A DNA stretch of 64,000 nt from an uncultured Alphaproteobacteria bacterium (GTDB lineage Bacteria; Pseudomonadota; Alphaproteobacteria; HIMB59): contig CACMGP010000002.1 of assembly GCA_902613185.1 (NCBI GenBank), positions 223,378 to 287,377 of the forward strand. Direction: 5' to 3'. The notes beneath the pieces are model-generated. The model did not search any database and was not told the origin of the DNA. It saw only the letters and a list, made by a program, of their open reading frames with translations. Shown here piece by piece: positions 36,471-45,561 of the stretch (its first letter is position 1; every line of letters begins with the position of its first letter). The translations under genes and the position numbers were made by a program.

Positions 36471-36506
36471 TCACTTTCCTCCTCTATATGTCGAGTCAGC
36501 CGTTCC
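36451..36506. repeat. GC-rich hairpin element B overlapping the ogt 3' end
   Basis: GGCTGATTCG (36456-36465) pairs with CGAGTCAGCC (36492-36501), ten positions with one mismatch, around a 26-base loop. On the minus strand the loop contains GAGGAGGAAAGTG (complement of 36472-36484), sharing 12 of 13 bases with element A on the plus strand. The ogt stop codon is in the loop, so the hairpin encodes the last ten residues of Ogt. It looks like an inserted or mobile short element, or an RNA structure at the operon end. Confidence 0.5.
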
Positions 36507-36992
36507 TCTACCCTCTATATCTAGTATTTTTCTCTTAATTTTATCACCCCACATATACCTTCCAAGATCTCCATTTTTTTTTACTACTCTGTGACAAGGA
36601 ACCAATAATCCAACAGGATTTTTACCAACCGCTGAAGCTATGGCTCTTACTGCATCTGGTCTCTTTATTTTTTTAGCAAGCTCGCTGTAGGAAATTGTTT
36701 GACCATAAGGAATTTTAGTAATTTCTGTCCAAACTTTTTTTTGTAATGTAGTTCCATCGAGGTATTTTATTTTTATATTTTTTTGTTTAGAAATCTTACC
36801 TTTCAATAGATTGTTTATTAATTTTTTTGCTTTTTTTAATTTTAATCCTTTAGTAGGATTATATAGGTTAAGTATGTTTTTAATTCTTTTATTATTATCT
36901 TTTACTTTTATAAGGAAGTGAACTCCCTCTGAACTATCTAGGACAAAAAGTTTAATTATTGGTGTTTCGATAAAATCAAAACAATAATTCAT
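36471..36992 (-). CDS. ogt: Methylated-DNA-[protein]-cysteine S-methyltransferase
   Basis: Suicide repair protein removing alkyl groups from O6-alkylguanine. A 173-residue protein with DNA-binding RAIASAVGKNPVGLLVPCHRV, acceptor Cys133 in PCHRV, and the following GRYMWG loop that shapes the active site. The usual end would be near KRKILDIEG; here ten extra residues (TADSTYRGGK) come from GC-rich element B, an odd tail. Start ATG overlaps the dnaJ stop as TAATG. Confidence 0.94.
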   Translation of the reverse strand: MNYCFDFIETPIIKLFVLDSSEGVHFLIKVKDNNKRIKNILNLYNPTKGLKLKKAKKLINNLLKGKISKQKNIKIKYLDGTTLQKKVWTEITKIPYGQTISYSELAKKIKRPDAVRAIASAVGKNPVGLLVPCHRVVKKNGDLGRYMWGDKIKRKILDIEGRGTADSTYRGGK

Positions 36993-38071
36993 TAATTAAA
37001 CATTTTTTTTACTTTATCAAAAAACCCTTCCGTCATTTTAGAGTTTTTCTTAGTAAGGGTTTCATTAAATTGATTTAAAAGTTTCTCTTGATCTGAAGAT
37101 AAGTTTACTGGTGTTTCAGCATGTACTTTAACAATCATATCCCCTCTTGTGTTTGTTCTCAGAATACTCATTCCCTTGCCTTTGATTCTAAGTTTATGAC
37201 CTGACTGCATTCCCTTTGGTATGGAAACATTAACCATTTTTTTTTCTATAGTAGGAACTTCTATATTTCCGCCCAAAGTTGCTGTAGTAAAAGGTATAGC
37301 AATATCACAAATAATGTTATCTCGTTCTCTCTGGAAAAGTTTGTGGTTATTTATATTTATAAAAACGTAAAGGTCTCCATAGGAGCCCCCCCTTTCTCCA
37401 GCCTCTCCTTCTCCGCTCATTCTAATCCTGTTACCCGTTTCAACTCCAGCAGGTATTTTGATTTGAATTTTTTTATTTTGTTTAATTCTTCCGGTATTGC
37501 TGCATTTTGAGCATCGTCCCTTCATTTCTTGCCCTGTTCCGCCACATCTACCACAGGTCCTCTCCATAGAAAAAAACCCGCTCTGAGTCCTAACTTTTCC
37601 GTAACCTTGGCAAGTAGAACAACTTTTATAACTATGCTGTTCAGGGCAATTAATCATTTTGGGTATCGTTACTTCTAGTGATTTTCCATTAAAAGCATCT
37701 TCTAGGTCAATAGTAACATCGTAGCGTAAATCATCGCCTCTACTTTCGCGCTGACCACCCTCACCAAACGCACCAAAAATATCTTCAAATATATCTGAAA
37801 AACCTCCAAAGCCCTGTTGACCAAATCCGCCGGCTCCACCACCGCCTTGTTCAAAAGCAGCATGACCAAATTGATCATAAGTTTGTCTTTTTTTTGGATC
37901 TTTTAAAATTTCATATGCTTGGCTCACATCTTTAAATTTTTGTTCAGCGGCAGAGTCACCCTGATTTCGATCAGGATGATATTTCATTGCTAATTTTCGG
38001 TAAGCACTTTTTATTTCAGAGTCACTAGCTTCACGGGATATACCAAGAGTGTCATAAAAATCCTCAGCCAT
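36992..38071 (-). CDS. dnaJ: Chaperone DnaJ with degenerate first zinc repeat
   Basis: Hsp40 co-chaperone stimulating DnaK ATPase. A 359-residue protein: J domain with HPD at 32-34, Gly-rich linker (75-107), zinc region, and C-terminal substrate domains. Only three full CxxCxGxG-like repeats are present (C151/C154, C173/C176, C187/C190). The first repeat has collapsed to NCPEQHSYKSC, keeping Cys142 and perhaps His146 but losing the second Cys and eight residues compared with E. coli. Zinc site I (repeats 1 and 4) may therefore be C-H-C-C or absent. Downstream of dnaK by 23 bases. Confidence 0.96.
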   Translation of the reverse strand: MAEDFYDTLGISREASDSEIKSAYRKLAMKYHPDRNQGDSAAEQKFKDVSQAYEILKDPKKRQTYDQFGHAAFEQGGGGAGGFGQQGFGGFSDIFEDIFGAFGEGGQRESRGDDLRYDVTIDLEDAFNGKSLEVTIPKMINCPEQHSYKSCSTCQGYGKVRTQSGFFSMERTCGRCGGTGQEMKGRCSKCSNTGRIKQNKKIQIKIPAGVETGNRIRMSGEGEAGERGGSYGDLYVFININNHKLFQRERDNIICDIAIPFTTATLGGNIEVPTIEKKMVNVSIPKGMQSGHKLRIKGKGMSILRTNTRGDMIVKVHAETPVNLSSDQEKLLNQFNETLTKKNSKMTEGFFDKVKKMFN

Positions 38072-38094
38072 AATACTTTAAACCAAGCTAAGAG

Positions 38095-40026
38095 TTATTG
38101 CCCGCTTGCTTTTTTATCGTCGTCTACTTCTTCGTAGTCTGCGTCTATAACGTCATCATCACTTTTAGTTTCACTGGTGTTGTCTTCTTGCTTAGGTTGT
38201 TCTCCACCAGGCGTCTCAGATGATTGTTGATCTTTGTACATTGCTTCACCCATTTTCATAGATGATTGAGTTAGGTCTTGTGTTTTTTGTTTTATGGTCT
38301 CAATTTCATTTTTTTCGAGCGCATCTTTTAAATCTTTTAAGTCTGCTTCTATTTTAGACTTATCTTCGGGGCTAATTTTATCGCCATGCTCTTTTATATT
38401 TTTTTCCACTTGGAAGACAAGACTGTCGGCTTGGTTTTTAACATCAACTTCTTCTCTTTTCTTCTTATCTGTTTCAGCATTGGCTTCAGCATCTTTAACC
38501 ATTTTGTCAATCTCTTCATCTGATAGACCGCCAGATGCTTGGATTTTAATTTGTTGCTCTTTTCCTGTAGATTTATCTTTTGCAGATACATTGACAATAC
38601 CGTTAGCGTCAATGTCAAAAGTCACCTCAATTTGTGGTGTTCCTCTTGGAGCAGGAGGTATGCCAACTAAATCAAATTGTCCTAAAAGCTTGTTATCAGC
38701 GGCCATTTCTCTTTCACCCTGAAAGACCCTGATGGTAACGGCATTTTGATTGTCCTCAGCTGTTGAAAATACTTGGCTTTTTTTTGTAGGAACAGTCGTA
38801 TTTCTTTCAATTAACTTAGTAAACACTCCACCTAGCGTTTCTATACCCAGAGAAAGTGGGGTCACGTCCAAAAGTAAGACATCTTTTACATCACCTTGCA
38901 ATACACCTGCCTGAATAGCTGCTCCCATAGCCACAACTTCATCAGGGTTAACGCCTTTACTGGGGTCTTTCCCAAAAAAGTTTTTAACAATTTCTGTTAC
39001 TTTTGGCATTCTTGTCATTCCACCAACTAAAATAACATCATTTATGTCGCTTGCTGAAAGACCGGCGTCACTTAAAGCTTTTTTACAGGGTTCAATGGTA
39101 TTTTGAAGCAAGTCATCAACCAACTCTTCAAGCTTAGCTCTTGTAAGTTTTACATTTAAGTGTTTAGGCCCAGATTGATCAGCTGTAATAAAAGGTAAAT
39201 TTACATCTGTTTGTGTTGAACTTGACAGTTCTATTTTTGCTTTTTCAGCAGCTTCTTTTAAACGTTGTAATGCTAATTTGTCATTTTTTAAATCTATACC
39301 TTGCTCTTTTTTAAATTCGCTAGCTAAAAAATCAATAATTCTTAAATCAAAGTCTTCTCCACCCAAGTGTGTGTCACCATTTGTAGACTTAACTTCGAAT
39401 ACACCATCTCCAACTTCTAAAATTGATACATCAAATGTACCACCGCCTAAATCGTAGACAACTACAGTACCTGATTGTTTTTTATCTAATCCATATGCTA
39501 ATGAAGCAGCAGTTGGTTCATTGATAATTCTTAAAACTTCTAAGCCAGCAATTTTGCCAGCATCTTTAGTTGCTTGCCTTTGTGCATCATTGAAATAAGC
39601 AGGAACAGTTATCACTGCTTGTGTAATAGTTTCTCCTGTATAAGACTCAGCTGTCTCTTTCATTTTTTGAAGAATAAAAGCAGAGATTTGACTAGGGCTA
39701 TATTTTTCACCCTGAGCTTCAACCCATGCATCACCGTTATTGCCTTTAATAATTTTAAATGGAGATAAGCCTACATCCTTTTGCACAGTGTCATCTTCAA
39801 AACTTCTACCAATAAATCTTTTTACCGCATAAAGTGTATTTTCAGGGTTTGTAACTGCTTGTCTTTTTGCAGATTGACCGATTAGTTTTTCGCTTTCAGT
39901 AAAAGCTACAACAGAAGGTGTTGTTCTAGCACCCTCAGAATTCTCAATTACTTTTGGATTCTTTCCATCCATTATTGCCACACAAGAGTTTGTGGTACCT
40001 AAATCAATTCCAATTACTTTAGCCAT
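38095..40026 (-). CDS. dnaK: Chaperone DnaK (Hsp70)
   Basis: ATP-dependent folding chaperone of 643 residues. Starts [20 protein letters not shown]; phosphate-2 loop [13 protein letters not shown]; adenosine motif [12 protein letters not shown]; linker [20 protein letters not shown]-terminal acidic tail ending [13 protein letters not shown], all standard. Preceded by a sigma-32-like promoter and followed by dnaJ, so dnaK-dnaJ form one heat-shock operon. Confidence 0.98.
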   Translation of the reverse strand: MAKVIGIDLGTTNSCVAIMDGKNPKVIENSEGARTTPSVVAFTESEKLIGQSAKRQAVTNPENTLYAVKRFIGRSFEDDTVQKDVGLSPFKIIKGNNGDAWVEAQGEKYSPSQISAFILQKMKETAESYTGETITQAVITVPAYFNDAQRQATKDAGKIAGLEVLRIINEPTAASLAYGLDKKQSGTVVVYDLGGGTFDVSILEVGDGVFEVKSTNGDTHLGGEDFDLRIIDFLASEFKKEQGIDLKNDKLALQRLKEAAEKAKIELSSSTQTDVNLPFITADQSGPKHLNVKLTRAKLEELVDDLLQNTIEPCKKALSDAGLSASDINDVILVGGMTRMPKVTEIVKNFFGKDPSKGVNPDEVVAMGAAIQAGVLQGDVKDVLLLDVTPLSLGIETLGGVFTKLIERNTTVPTKKSQVFSTAEDNQNAVTIRVFQGEREMAADNKLLGQFDLVGIPPAPRGTPQIEVTFDIDANGIVNVSAKDKSTGKEQQIKIQASGGLSDEEIDKMVKDAEANAETDKKKREEVDVKNQADSLVFQVEKNIKEHGDKISPEDKSKIEADLKDLKDALEKNEIETIKQKTQDLTQSSMKMGEAMYKDQQSSETPGGEQPKQEDNTSETKSDDDVIDADYEEVDDDKKASGQ

Positions 40027-40064
40027 TTTGTTTTTCCTACTTTAAAATATAAATAATCTTATAT

Positions 40065-40094
40065 TTATATGGGTTGATACTTACTTAATTCAAG
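40065..40094 (-). promoter_or_regulatory. Sigma-32 (RpoH) type heat-shock promoter of dnaK
   Basis: On the minus strand CTTGAAT (40094-40088) and CCCATATAA (40073-40065) are separated by 14 bases, close to the RpoH consensus CTTGAAA-N11-16-CCCCATnT. The predicted start is about 30-35 bases before the dnaK ATG. An 8-base inverted repeat AAATATAA/TTATATTT (40045-40066) lies just downstream and overlaps the -10 edge. Confidence 0.75.
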
Positions 40095-40117
40095 AGCGTT
40101 AAAACTATTGAATTTTC

Positions 40118-40744
40118 TTACTTTTCTAATTTCTCTTCTTCTTTGATGGCTTTATTGTCTTGATTTTCTTGAGATTTTTTTGATACCCCTACCATTGCTG
40201 GTCTTAGCAACCTATCATGTAAAGTGTAGCCTGGAATTAGTTCTTGAACGATAGTTCCGGGCTCACAGTCATTTTTTTCAATTTCCATCATAGCTTGGTG
40301 TAAATTATGATCAAATTTTTGATTTATACTTTCAATTTTTTTGATGCCAATTTTTTCGAAAGTGGCCATTGTAGATTGTGCAATTAGATCTAAGCCATCC
40401 ACAACAGACTTAATGCTTTCATTAGATCTCACTTCCTCTGAAATACTTGATTTTGCTCTTTCGATATTATCACCGATATTAATGATTTCTTTTGCAAAAT
40501 TAGCTATACCGTATTTTAGTGCATCTGATTGATCTTTTTCTGCCCTTTTTCTGAAGTTTTCTAGTTCAGCAACAGCTCTTAACCTTTGATCTTTTAAACT
40601 CTCAATTTCCTCTTTGAGTTTTTGGATTTCATCATCATTTGTATCTGAATTTTCACCTACATCAGTCTCAGTGGTTTCTTGATTTTCCTTAACATCTTCA
40701 TCTTGGTGTTGCGCTTGACCTTCGTATTTCTTATCTTCTTCCAT
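40118..40744 (-). CDS. grpE: Nucleotide exchange factor GrpE
   Basis: Releases ADP from DnaK. A 208-residue protein with an acidic, disordered N-terminus, a long coiled coil (EIQKLKEEIESLKDQRLRAV, then AELENFRKRAEKD), and the beta domain ending in GYTLHDRLLRPAMVGVSK, the family signature. It starts 10 bases after hrcA, so hrcA-grpE is an operon upstream of dnaK. Confidence 0.97.
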   Translation of the reverse strand: MEEDKKYEGQAQHQDEDVKENQETTETDVGENSDTNDDEIQKLKEEIESLKDQRLRAVAELENFRKRAEKDQSDALKYGIANFAKEIINIGDNIERAKSSISEEVRSNESIKSVVDGLDLIAQSTMATFEKIGIKKIESINQKFDHNLHQAMMEIEKNDCEPGTIVQELIPGYTLHDRLLRPAMVGVSKKSQENQDNKAIKEEEKLEK

Positions 40745-40754
40745 AATAATTCCT

Positions 40755-41777
40755 TTATTTTTTTGATATTGTTTCAGACATATAACTCACAATAGGAACA
40801 ATTCGCTGATAATCAATTCTTTTTGGACCTATGACACCAATAGCACCAGTGAGTCCATTTTTAGTTTTATAATTTGATAAAATCATAGATAAATTTGTAT
40901 TTTTAAAAAAATTTGTATTACTTCCAATAAATATTTGCACTCCTTTTGATTTTTTCAAGGCCTTAATCATTTTGTTTGCCATTTTACCTGTTTCAATGTC
41001 ACTCAAAAGCTCATTTATGCTGTCTAAATCTGTTTCTAAATTATTCTTAATTAAATTTGGCAGGCCTCTAACAAAAAAAGTTTCTGTATTTTGAGACTTT
41101 TCAATTTTTATTCCTTTCAGCAATAGTTTTTTTGAGGTGTTGGTTATTTGATTTCTTGCTGATTTTATAAAAATTTTTATATTATTTTGAATTTCTGTAG
41201 GCGTCATAGATTTTGAAAACTTATTTATAAAGTTGCCAATGCTATTTAAATCTTCAGTCAGAATATTTTCATCAATTTCTACTATTCTATTTGATGTATA
41301 CCCATCTTCATGCTCAATAATGAATATTACCTTATGATTATCAATTTTGTGAAAGTCGATTTTTTTTATTTTTGTTATTTTTTCATTATTAATAACAAGA
41401 CTCGCTTGTTTAGATAGGCCATTTAAAGTGTTAGTGATTATTTCTTGTTCATTTAAAACATTATTCATTTTAGATGACTTCTCAATAATCTCTTTTTCAC
41501 TTTTACTAATTGATCCTGGCTCTAAAAGTGCATGAGTATAAAATTGTAAACCTAAATCAGTTGGTATACTGCCTGCAGAGAAGTGACCTTTTTGTATGAG
41601 CCCCTGAAAATTTATTTCGTTTAAAACATTCCTTATTGTGGCTGGTGAGAGTTTATAAGCAATTTTTGAACTAAGTGCTTTGGAGCCCATAGGCTCGCCT
41701 GTTTTCAAGTAACTTTCAACAAGTGACTTGAATATTAGTTTTGATCTTGCTCCAATATCAGTAATTTTTTTATTCAT
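40755..41777 (-). CDS. hrcA: Heat-inducible transcription repressor HrcA
   Basis: Represses groESL/dnaK-type genes by binding CIRCE operators. A 340-residue protein with N-terminal winged helix (ARSKLIFKSLVESYLKTGEP, then SSKIAYKLSPATIRNVLNEI), GAF-like middle, and C-terminal IGVIGPKRIDYQRIVPIVSY signature. No CIRCE sequence (TTAGCACTC-N9-GAGTGCTAA) is seen before hrcA, grpE or dnaK; its target is probably elsewhere. Divergent from rph, 41 bases apart. Confidence 0.96.
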   Translation of the reverse strand: MNKKITDIGARSKLIFKSLVESYLKTGEPMGSKALSSKIAYKLSPATIRNVLNEINFQGLIQKGHFSAGSIPTDLGLQFYTHALLEPGSISKSEKEIIEKSSKMNNVLNEQEIITNTLNGLSKQASLVINNEKITKIKKIDFHKIDNHKVIFIIEHEDGYTSNRIVEIDENILTEDLNSIGNFINKFSKSMTPTEIQNNIKIFIKSARNQITNTSKKLLLKGIKIEKSQNTETFFVRGLPNLIKNNLETDLDSINELLSDIETGKMANKMIKALKKSKGVQIFIGSNTNFFKNTNLSMILSNYKTKNGLTGAIGVIGPKRIDYQRIVPIVSYMSETISKK

Positions 41778-41818
41778 TAATCTTAATTAATCTTATAATT
41801 TAAAATAATAAAACATAA

Positions 41819-42544
41819 ATGTCTGGATATACAAGAAATGATAGAGAGCTCTCTAAAATTAGAAATTTAGAAATAATTTCAGGCTTTCAACCAAATAATC
41901 AATCATCATGTTTAGTTAAATTAGGAAATACTCATGTTTGTTGCTCAGCAATTATTGAAGATAGAGTTCCTGGTTTTTTAAGAAATTCTGGAAAAGGTTG
42001 GTTAACTGCAGAATATGGTATGTTACCTTCTTCTACATCTGAAAGAATGGACAGAGAGGCAGCCAAAGGTAGGCAATCTGGAAGAACACAAGAAATTCAG
42101 AGACTTATTGGAAGAAGTTTAAGGTGTGCTGTTAATTTAGATATACTTGGCGAAAAAACTATCAAGATTGATTGTGATGTGATTAGTGCTGATGGAGGAA
42201 CAAGGACAGCATCTATCATTGGCGGATACGTTAGTCTTGTTCGATCAATTAATGAGTTCAAAAATAAATTTAATTTATCAAAGGCAATTATAGTAAATCA
42301 GGTTGCAGCAATATCGGTTGGTGTTGTTAAAGGAACATCATGCATAGATTTAAATTATATTGAAGACTCGAGTGCTGAAGTAGATTGCAATGTGGTAATG
42401 GCAAATGATGGTCAATTTATTGAGTTTCAATCTACTGGTGAAGAGGCTAAATTTAGCAAGAAAACTATTATGGGTTTTTTAGAACTAGTTGAGGGATCGA
42501 TGCCAGAAATTTTCAATATTCAAAACTTGGCAATTGAAAAATAA
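41819..42544 (+). CDS. rph: Ribonuclease PH
   Basis: Phosphorolytic 3' exoribonuclease trimming tRNA ends. A 241-residue protein with RNDRELSKIRN, GWLTAEYGMLPSSTSER, GRQSGRTQEIQRLIGRSLR and CDVISADGGTRTASI, all conserved. Position beside hrcA and before rdgB is the usual alphaproteobacterial order. Its 3' end overlaps the rdgB start by 11 bases. Confidence 0.97.
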   Translation: MSGYTRNDRELSKIRNLEIISGFQPNNQSSCLVKLGNTHVCCSAIIEDRVPGFLRNSGKGWLTAEYGMLPSSTSERMDREAAKGRQSGRTQEIQRLIGRSLRCAVNLDILGEKTIKIDCDVISADGGTRTASIIGGYVSLVRSINEFKNKFNLSKAIIVNQVAAISVGVVKGTSCIDLNYIEDSSAEVDCNVVMANDGQFIEFQSTGEEAKFSKKTIMGFLELVEGSMPEIFNIQNLAIEK

Positions 42545-43133
42545 TTTATTACTTGGCACTAGTAATACTGGAAAATTAAAAGAATTTATTTTTTATATAA
42601 AGCACTTCGGTCTATTTAGTGAATATGAAGTTATAAATCTAAATGAATTTATTAATATTGGTGAACCTGCTGAAAATGGTGAAACTTTTGAAGAAAATTG
42701 TGAAATTAAATCGAAATATTTTTTAGATAAAACAAATACACTTGTACTATGTGATGATAGTGGTTTTGTTGTAAATAAATTAAATAACTACCCAGGAATA
42801 AAAACTGCAAGAGAGGCAAAAAAATTAGGTGGGGAGCAAAAGGTTATAGATTTTATTTTTAGCAAATTTGAGAATTTAAGTTATGTTGATGCGACTTTTA
42901 TTTGTTCTATTTGCATTTTAGGAAAAAACCAAAGATATAAGGCATCAGGATCCATACATGGCTTTATAATAAAAGATAAGAGAGGCAACGGTGGTTTTGG
43001 TTATGATCCATATTTTATTCCTACAGATAACAATAAGACATTCGCTGAAATGAATGAGAGGCAAAAATTATTAAACTCTCACAGGTATAAAGCTTTTAAA
43101 AAATTATCTAATCAAATATTACAGGATAATTAA
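42534..43133 (+). CDS. rdgB: XTP/dITP pyrophosphatase
   Basis: HAM1/RdgB house-cleaning enzyme hydrolysing deaminated purine triphosphates. A 199-residue protein read from TTG 42534, because the family begins close to LLLGTSNTGKLKEF (substrate loop) and an earlier TTG at 42489 would add 15 residues inside rph. Motifs GETFEENCEIKSKYF, LCDDSGFVVNKLNNYPGI and GNGGFGYDPYF are complete. hemW, often next, is absent. The 3' end overlaps the convergent lipoprotein by 26 bases. Confidence 0.94.
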   Translation: MKNNLLLGTSNTGKLKEFIFYIKHFGLFSEYEVINLNEFINIGEPAENGETFEENCEIKSKYFLDKTNTLVLCDDSGFVVNKLNNYPGIKTAREAKKLGGEQKVIDFIFSKFENLSYVDATFICSICILGKNQRYKASGSIHGFIIKDKRGNGGFGYDPYFIPTDNNKTFAEMNERQKLLNSHRYKAFKKLSNQILQDN

Positions 43134-44184
43134 TCATCATATTTTCTAACGGCAATCTTCCAAAATCCTCATGATCAATAGCGCTTGGTAAAAAATTGTT
43201 TCTTAGAATTTGATTAGCAATTGTAAGTGATATCTTTACTGAGATCTTGAAGAAGAATTCCCGATGTGGTTCATCCATGGAAGTCAAATCGATATTTTTC
43301 AAGAAAGTCCGATTAATAGGCTTATAATAATTTTCTAAATTCTTTCTTTGCTCTAAAAAATTGTCAATTAGGAATGTTCTATCAAGAGGATAGGTTCCGT
43401 CCTCTGTTGCCAAATATCCCACTAAATCTTTATAGCTAAATGTATCATCAAAAATAATTATGTTGTCATATGTATTTAAGTTTCCCATCAACTTCACAGA
43501 TAATTCCAAATCTACTGCGCTGTCTCCAAATGGAGATGATTTAATATATTTTAATGGGTAGGTATCTTTAAAATATTCAAATAATTTTAATCCATATTCG
43601 TTTTGTTTGTATAATACACCAAGTGAGTTTGATGAATTGATATAATCCCCTAGTATTTCAACGTGTTGGTAAGGGCTGCTAAATACGAAAATAATTTCAT
43701 TATCTGCATACTTATTCATAACAGAGAAGTCATTTGATAAAGAAATTGTGAATGTATTTTCACCAAGTTTATTTGGCAAGTCGAACAAATCTTTTGAATT
43801 GGTGGGGCCTATAATGAGAGAATTGTTGATTGAGTTTTGTATTTCATCAATTGAATAGATAAATTCTATTTTTTTGATATCAGGAAAGTTATCGATTTCT
43901 TTTATAAAAACATCATAAAACAAGGATGTTAAAATTTCATCGTCTGATAAAAAAACAATTATTTTATCGATATTATTAAAATCAATTATTTTATCTTCGG
44001 GTTTTGATGGCTTCTTTGTAGTAACAACTTTCTCTATTTCCTCCTCTTTCTCTTCAACAATTTCAATCTCTTCAAATTTTTCTGGTGCTTTTTCAATCGG
44101 CTTTGTTTTCTCGATTGTTGTTGGGGCACAACTAAAAAATGATATTAATGTAAGTAATATAATTATATTTTTAAATAAACTCAT
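43108..44184 (-). CDS. LpoA/LppC-like lipoprotein (penicillin-binding protein activator-like)
   Basis: A 358-residue lipoprotein with lipobox SFFSC (Cys19), an acidic Pro/Glu/Lys spacer (about 25-65), and a type I periplasmic-binding-protein-like domain (IIVFLSDDEILTSLFYDVF; LIIGPTNSKDLFDLP; LGVLYKQNEYGLKLFEYF). Being head-to-head with rsmI, and followed there by a BON lipoprotein, mirrors the lpoA-rsmI-yraP neighbourhood, so a role in activating cell-wall synthases is likely. LpoA activity is unproven, and yraN is missing. Confidence 0.75.
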   Translation of the reverse strand: MSLFKNIIILLTLISFFSCAPTTIEKTKPIEKAPEKFEEIEIVEEKEEEIEKVVTTKKPSKPEDKIIDFNNIDKIIVFLSDDEILTSLFYDVFIKEIDNFPDIKKIEFIYSIDEIQNSINNSLIIGPTNSKDLFDLPNKLGENTFTISLSNDFSVMNKYADNEIIFVFSSPYQHVEILGDYINSSNSLGVLYKQNEYGLKLFEYFKDTYPLKYIKSSPFGDSAVDLELSVKLMGNLNTYDNIIIFDDTFSYKDLVGYLATEDGTYPLDRTFLIDNFLEQRKNLENYYKPINRTFLKNIDLTSMDEPHREFFFKISVKISLTIANQILRNNFLPSAIDHEDFGRLPLENMMINYPVIFD

Positions 44185-44185
44185 A

Positions 44186-45004
44186 ATGAACCCGGGTCTC
44201 TATTTAGTTTCAACTCCCATAGGAAATTTAGATGATATCACATTAAGAGCTATAAATATTTTAAAAAATTCTAATTTAATTTTATGTGAGAACACCACTA
44301 ATAGTAAAAAGCTTTTGAAAAGATATGATATCAAAACATCATTGTCTAAGTACACTGATCACGACTTTAACAAAAAGAAAGATTACATATATAAATTATT
44401 AAAATCTAATCAAGTGATATCATTGATATCAGACTCTGGTTCTCCACTTATATCCGATCCTGGAAACCAATTAATAAATTTTTTGTTTGAAAATCAGGTA
44501 AACGTATATTCAATACCTGGTGCTAGCGCCTTAATCTCAGGTATTCAACTGAGTGGTTTTTTAAATAAAAAAAAATTTACCTTTATTGGTTTTCTTCCCA
44601 AAAAAAAAGAACATAAAGAAAAAACTCTCTTAGAGAATAAAATTAATAATTTAATTATTTACTCAACTAAACAACAATTACGTAAGGACGTTTATGCTAT
44701 TGCCTCTATTTCGGAAACATTTGAAATTGTAATACTTAAAGAACTGACAAAATTATATGAGGAGAGAATTTATATAGATTACAAAAATTATGAAGATTTT
44801 AATTATTCTGGAATTAAAGGTGAGTTAGTTTTAGCAGTTAGCATTGAAAAAGAGACTGACAAGATTAAAGATTTCGATTTTAAAGAGATTAAAAAGATAA
44901 TTAGAGAGGTAGGTGTAAAAAAGGCTTATCAACAGCTTAAAAGTAAGTATAAAATATCAAGAAATGATTTTTATAAATTATCAATCGATTTAAAAGATGA
45001 CTAG
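44186..45004 (+). CDS. rsmI: 16S rRNA (cytidine1402-2'-O)-methyltransferase
   Basis: SAM-dependent tetrapyrrole-methylase-fold enzyme modifying C1402 of 16S rRNA. A 272-residue protein beginning GLYLVSTPIGNLDDITLRAI, with SDSGSPLISDPG, IPGASALISGI and FIGFLPKKKEHKE, all family motifs. One base separates its start from the divergent lpoA-like gene, so the promoters overlap the coding regions. Overlaps the BON lipoprotein by 8 bases. Confidence 0.96.
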   Translation: MNPGLYLVSTPIGNLDDITLRAINILKNSNLILCENTTNSKKLLKRYDIKTSLSKYTDHDFNKKKDYIYKLLKSNQVISLISDSGSPLISDPGNQLINFLFENQVNVYSIPGASALISGIQLSGFLNKKKFTFIGFLPKKKEHKEKTLLENKINNLIIYSTKQQLRKDVYAIASISETFEIVILKELTKLYEERIYIDYKNYEDFNYSGIKGELVLAVSIEKETDKIKDFDFKEIKKIIREVGVKKAYQQLKSKYKISRNDFYKLSIDLKDD

Positions 45005-45560
45005 GTATTTAATAATTCTACTATCAGTATTTTTTATTGGCTGTGGTCCGTCACTTGTATCTACAGGCGCAAAAACTGTCATTAAGGAAAACGAAGATGA
45101 AAAAACATTTAGTGAAAGTTGGGACGATGCCACAATTAAACTAGGTATTAAAGAAAAATACTTTTCATATGATGCAACTCTATTTACAAGGATTGATGTT
45201 GAAGTTGAATTGGGTAAGGTTCTTTTAACAGGCGTAGTTCCCTACGGCGACATGCGCTTAGAAGCAGTAAGATTAGCCTGGCAACAAGATGGTGTAAATG
45301 AAGTTTTAAATGAAATTTCAATTGATACTGGATATGGACTTGATGATATAGCCAAAGACAAATTCATAAGCACGCAACTTTTTACAAAGATTTTCACGGA
45401 CTCGAATATAAAGAAATTTAAATACGACTTTGAGGTACAAAAACAAATTGTATATCTGTTTGGTGTTTCAAGTGATCAAAAAGAAATAGATATGGTAATT
45501 GAACATGCTAAAAGCATAAAGGGTGTGTTAGATATAATTAATTATATTCAAGCCAGGTAG
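44997..45560 (+). CDS. BON-domain lipoprotein (YraP/OsmY-like)
   Basis: A 187-residue lipoprotein with lipobox FFIGC (Cys16) and two BON repeats (about 45-105 and 115-185; VEVELGKVLLTGVVPYGDMR and VQKQIVYLFGVSSDQKEIDM). BON proteins bind phospholipid and maintain the outer membrane. Overlaps rsmI, as yraP lies near rsmI in gammaproteobacteria. The gene ends one base before the convergent hinT-like gene. Confidence 0.88.
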   Translation: MTRYLIILLSVFFIGCGPSLVSTGAKTVIKENEDEKTFSESWDDATIKLGIKEKYFSYDATLFTRIDVEVELGKVLLTGVVPYGDMRLEAVRLAWQQDGVNEVLNEISIDTGYGLDDIAKDKFISTQLFTKIFTDSNIKKFKYDFEVQKQIVYLFGVSSDQKEIDMVIEHAKSIKGVLDIINYIQAR

Positions 45561-45561
45561 A

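Noticed and set aside
36451-36475. GGGGGCTGATTC on the plus strand resembles the 5' end of E. coli tmRNA
   Set aside because: Only about 12 bases match; no T-arm, CCA end or tag reading frame follows or precedes, and the permuted two-piece form of Alphaproteobacteria is not seen.
38294-38722. 142-codon open frame antisense to dnaK
   Set aside because: It mirrors the coding pattern of dnaK, has a low-complexity Ser-rich translation and no start signal; a shadow frame.
40745-41818. CIRCE operator for HrcA
   Set aside because: No TTAGCACTC / GAGTGCTAA pair is present before hrcA, grpE or dnaK.
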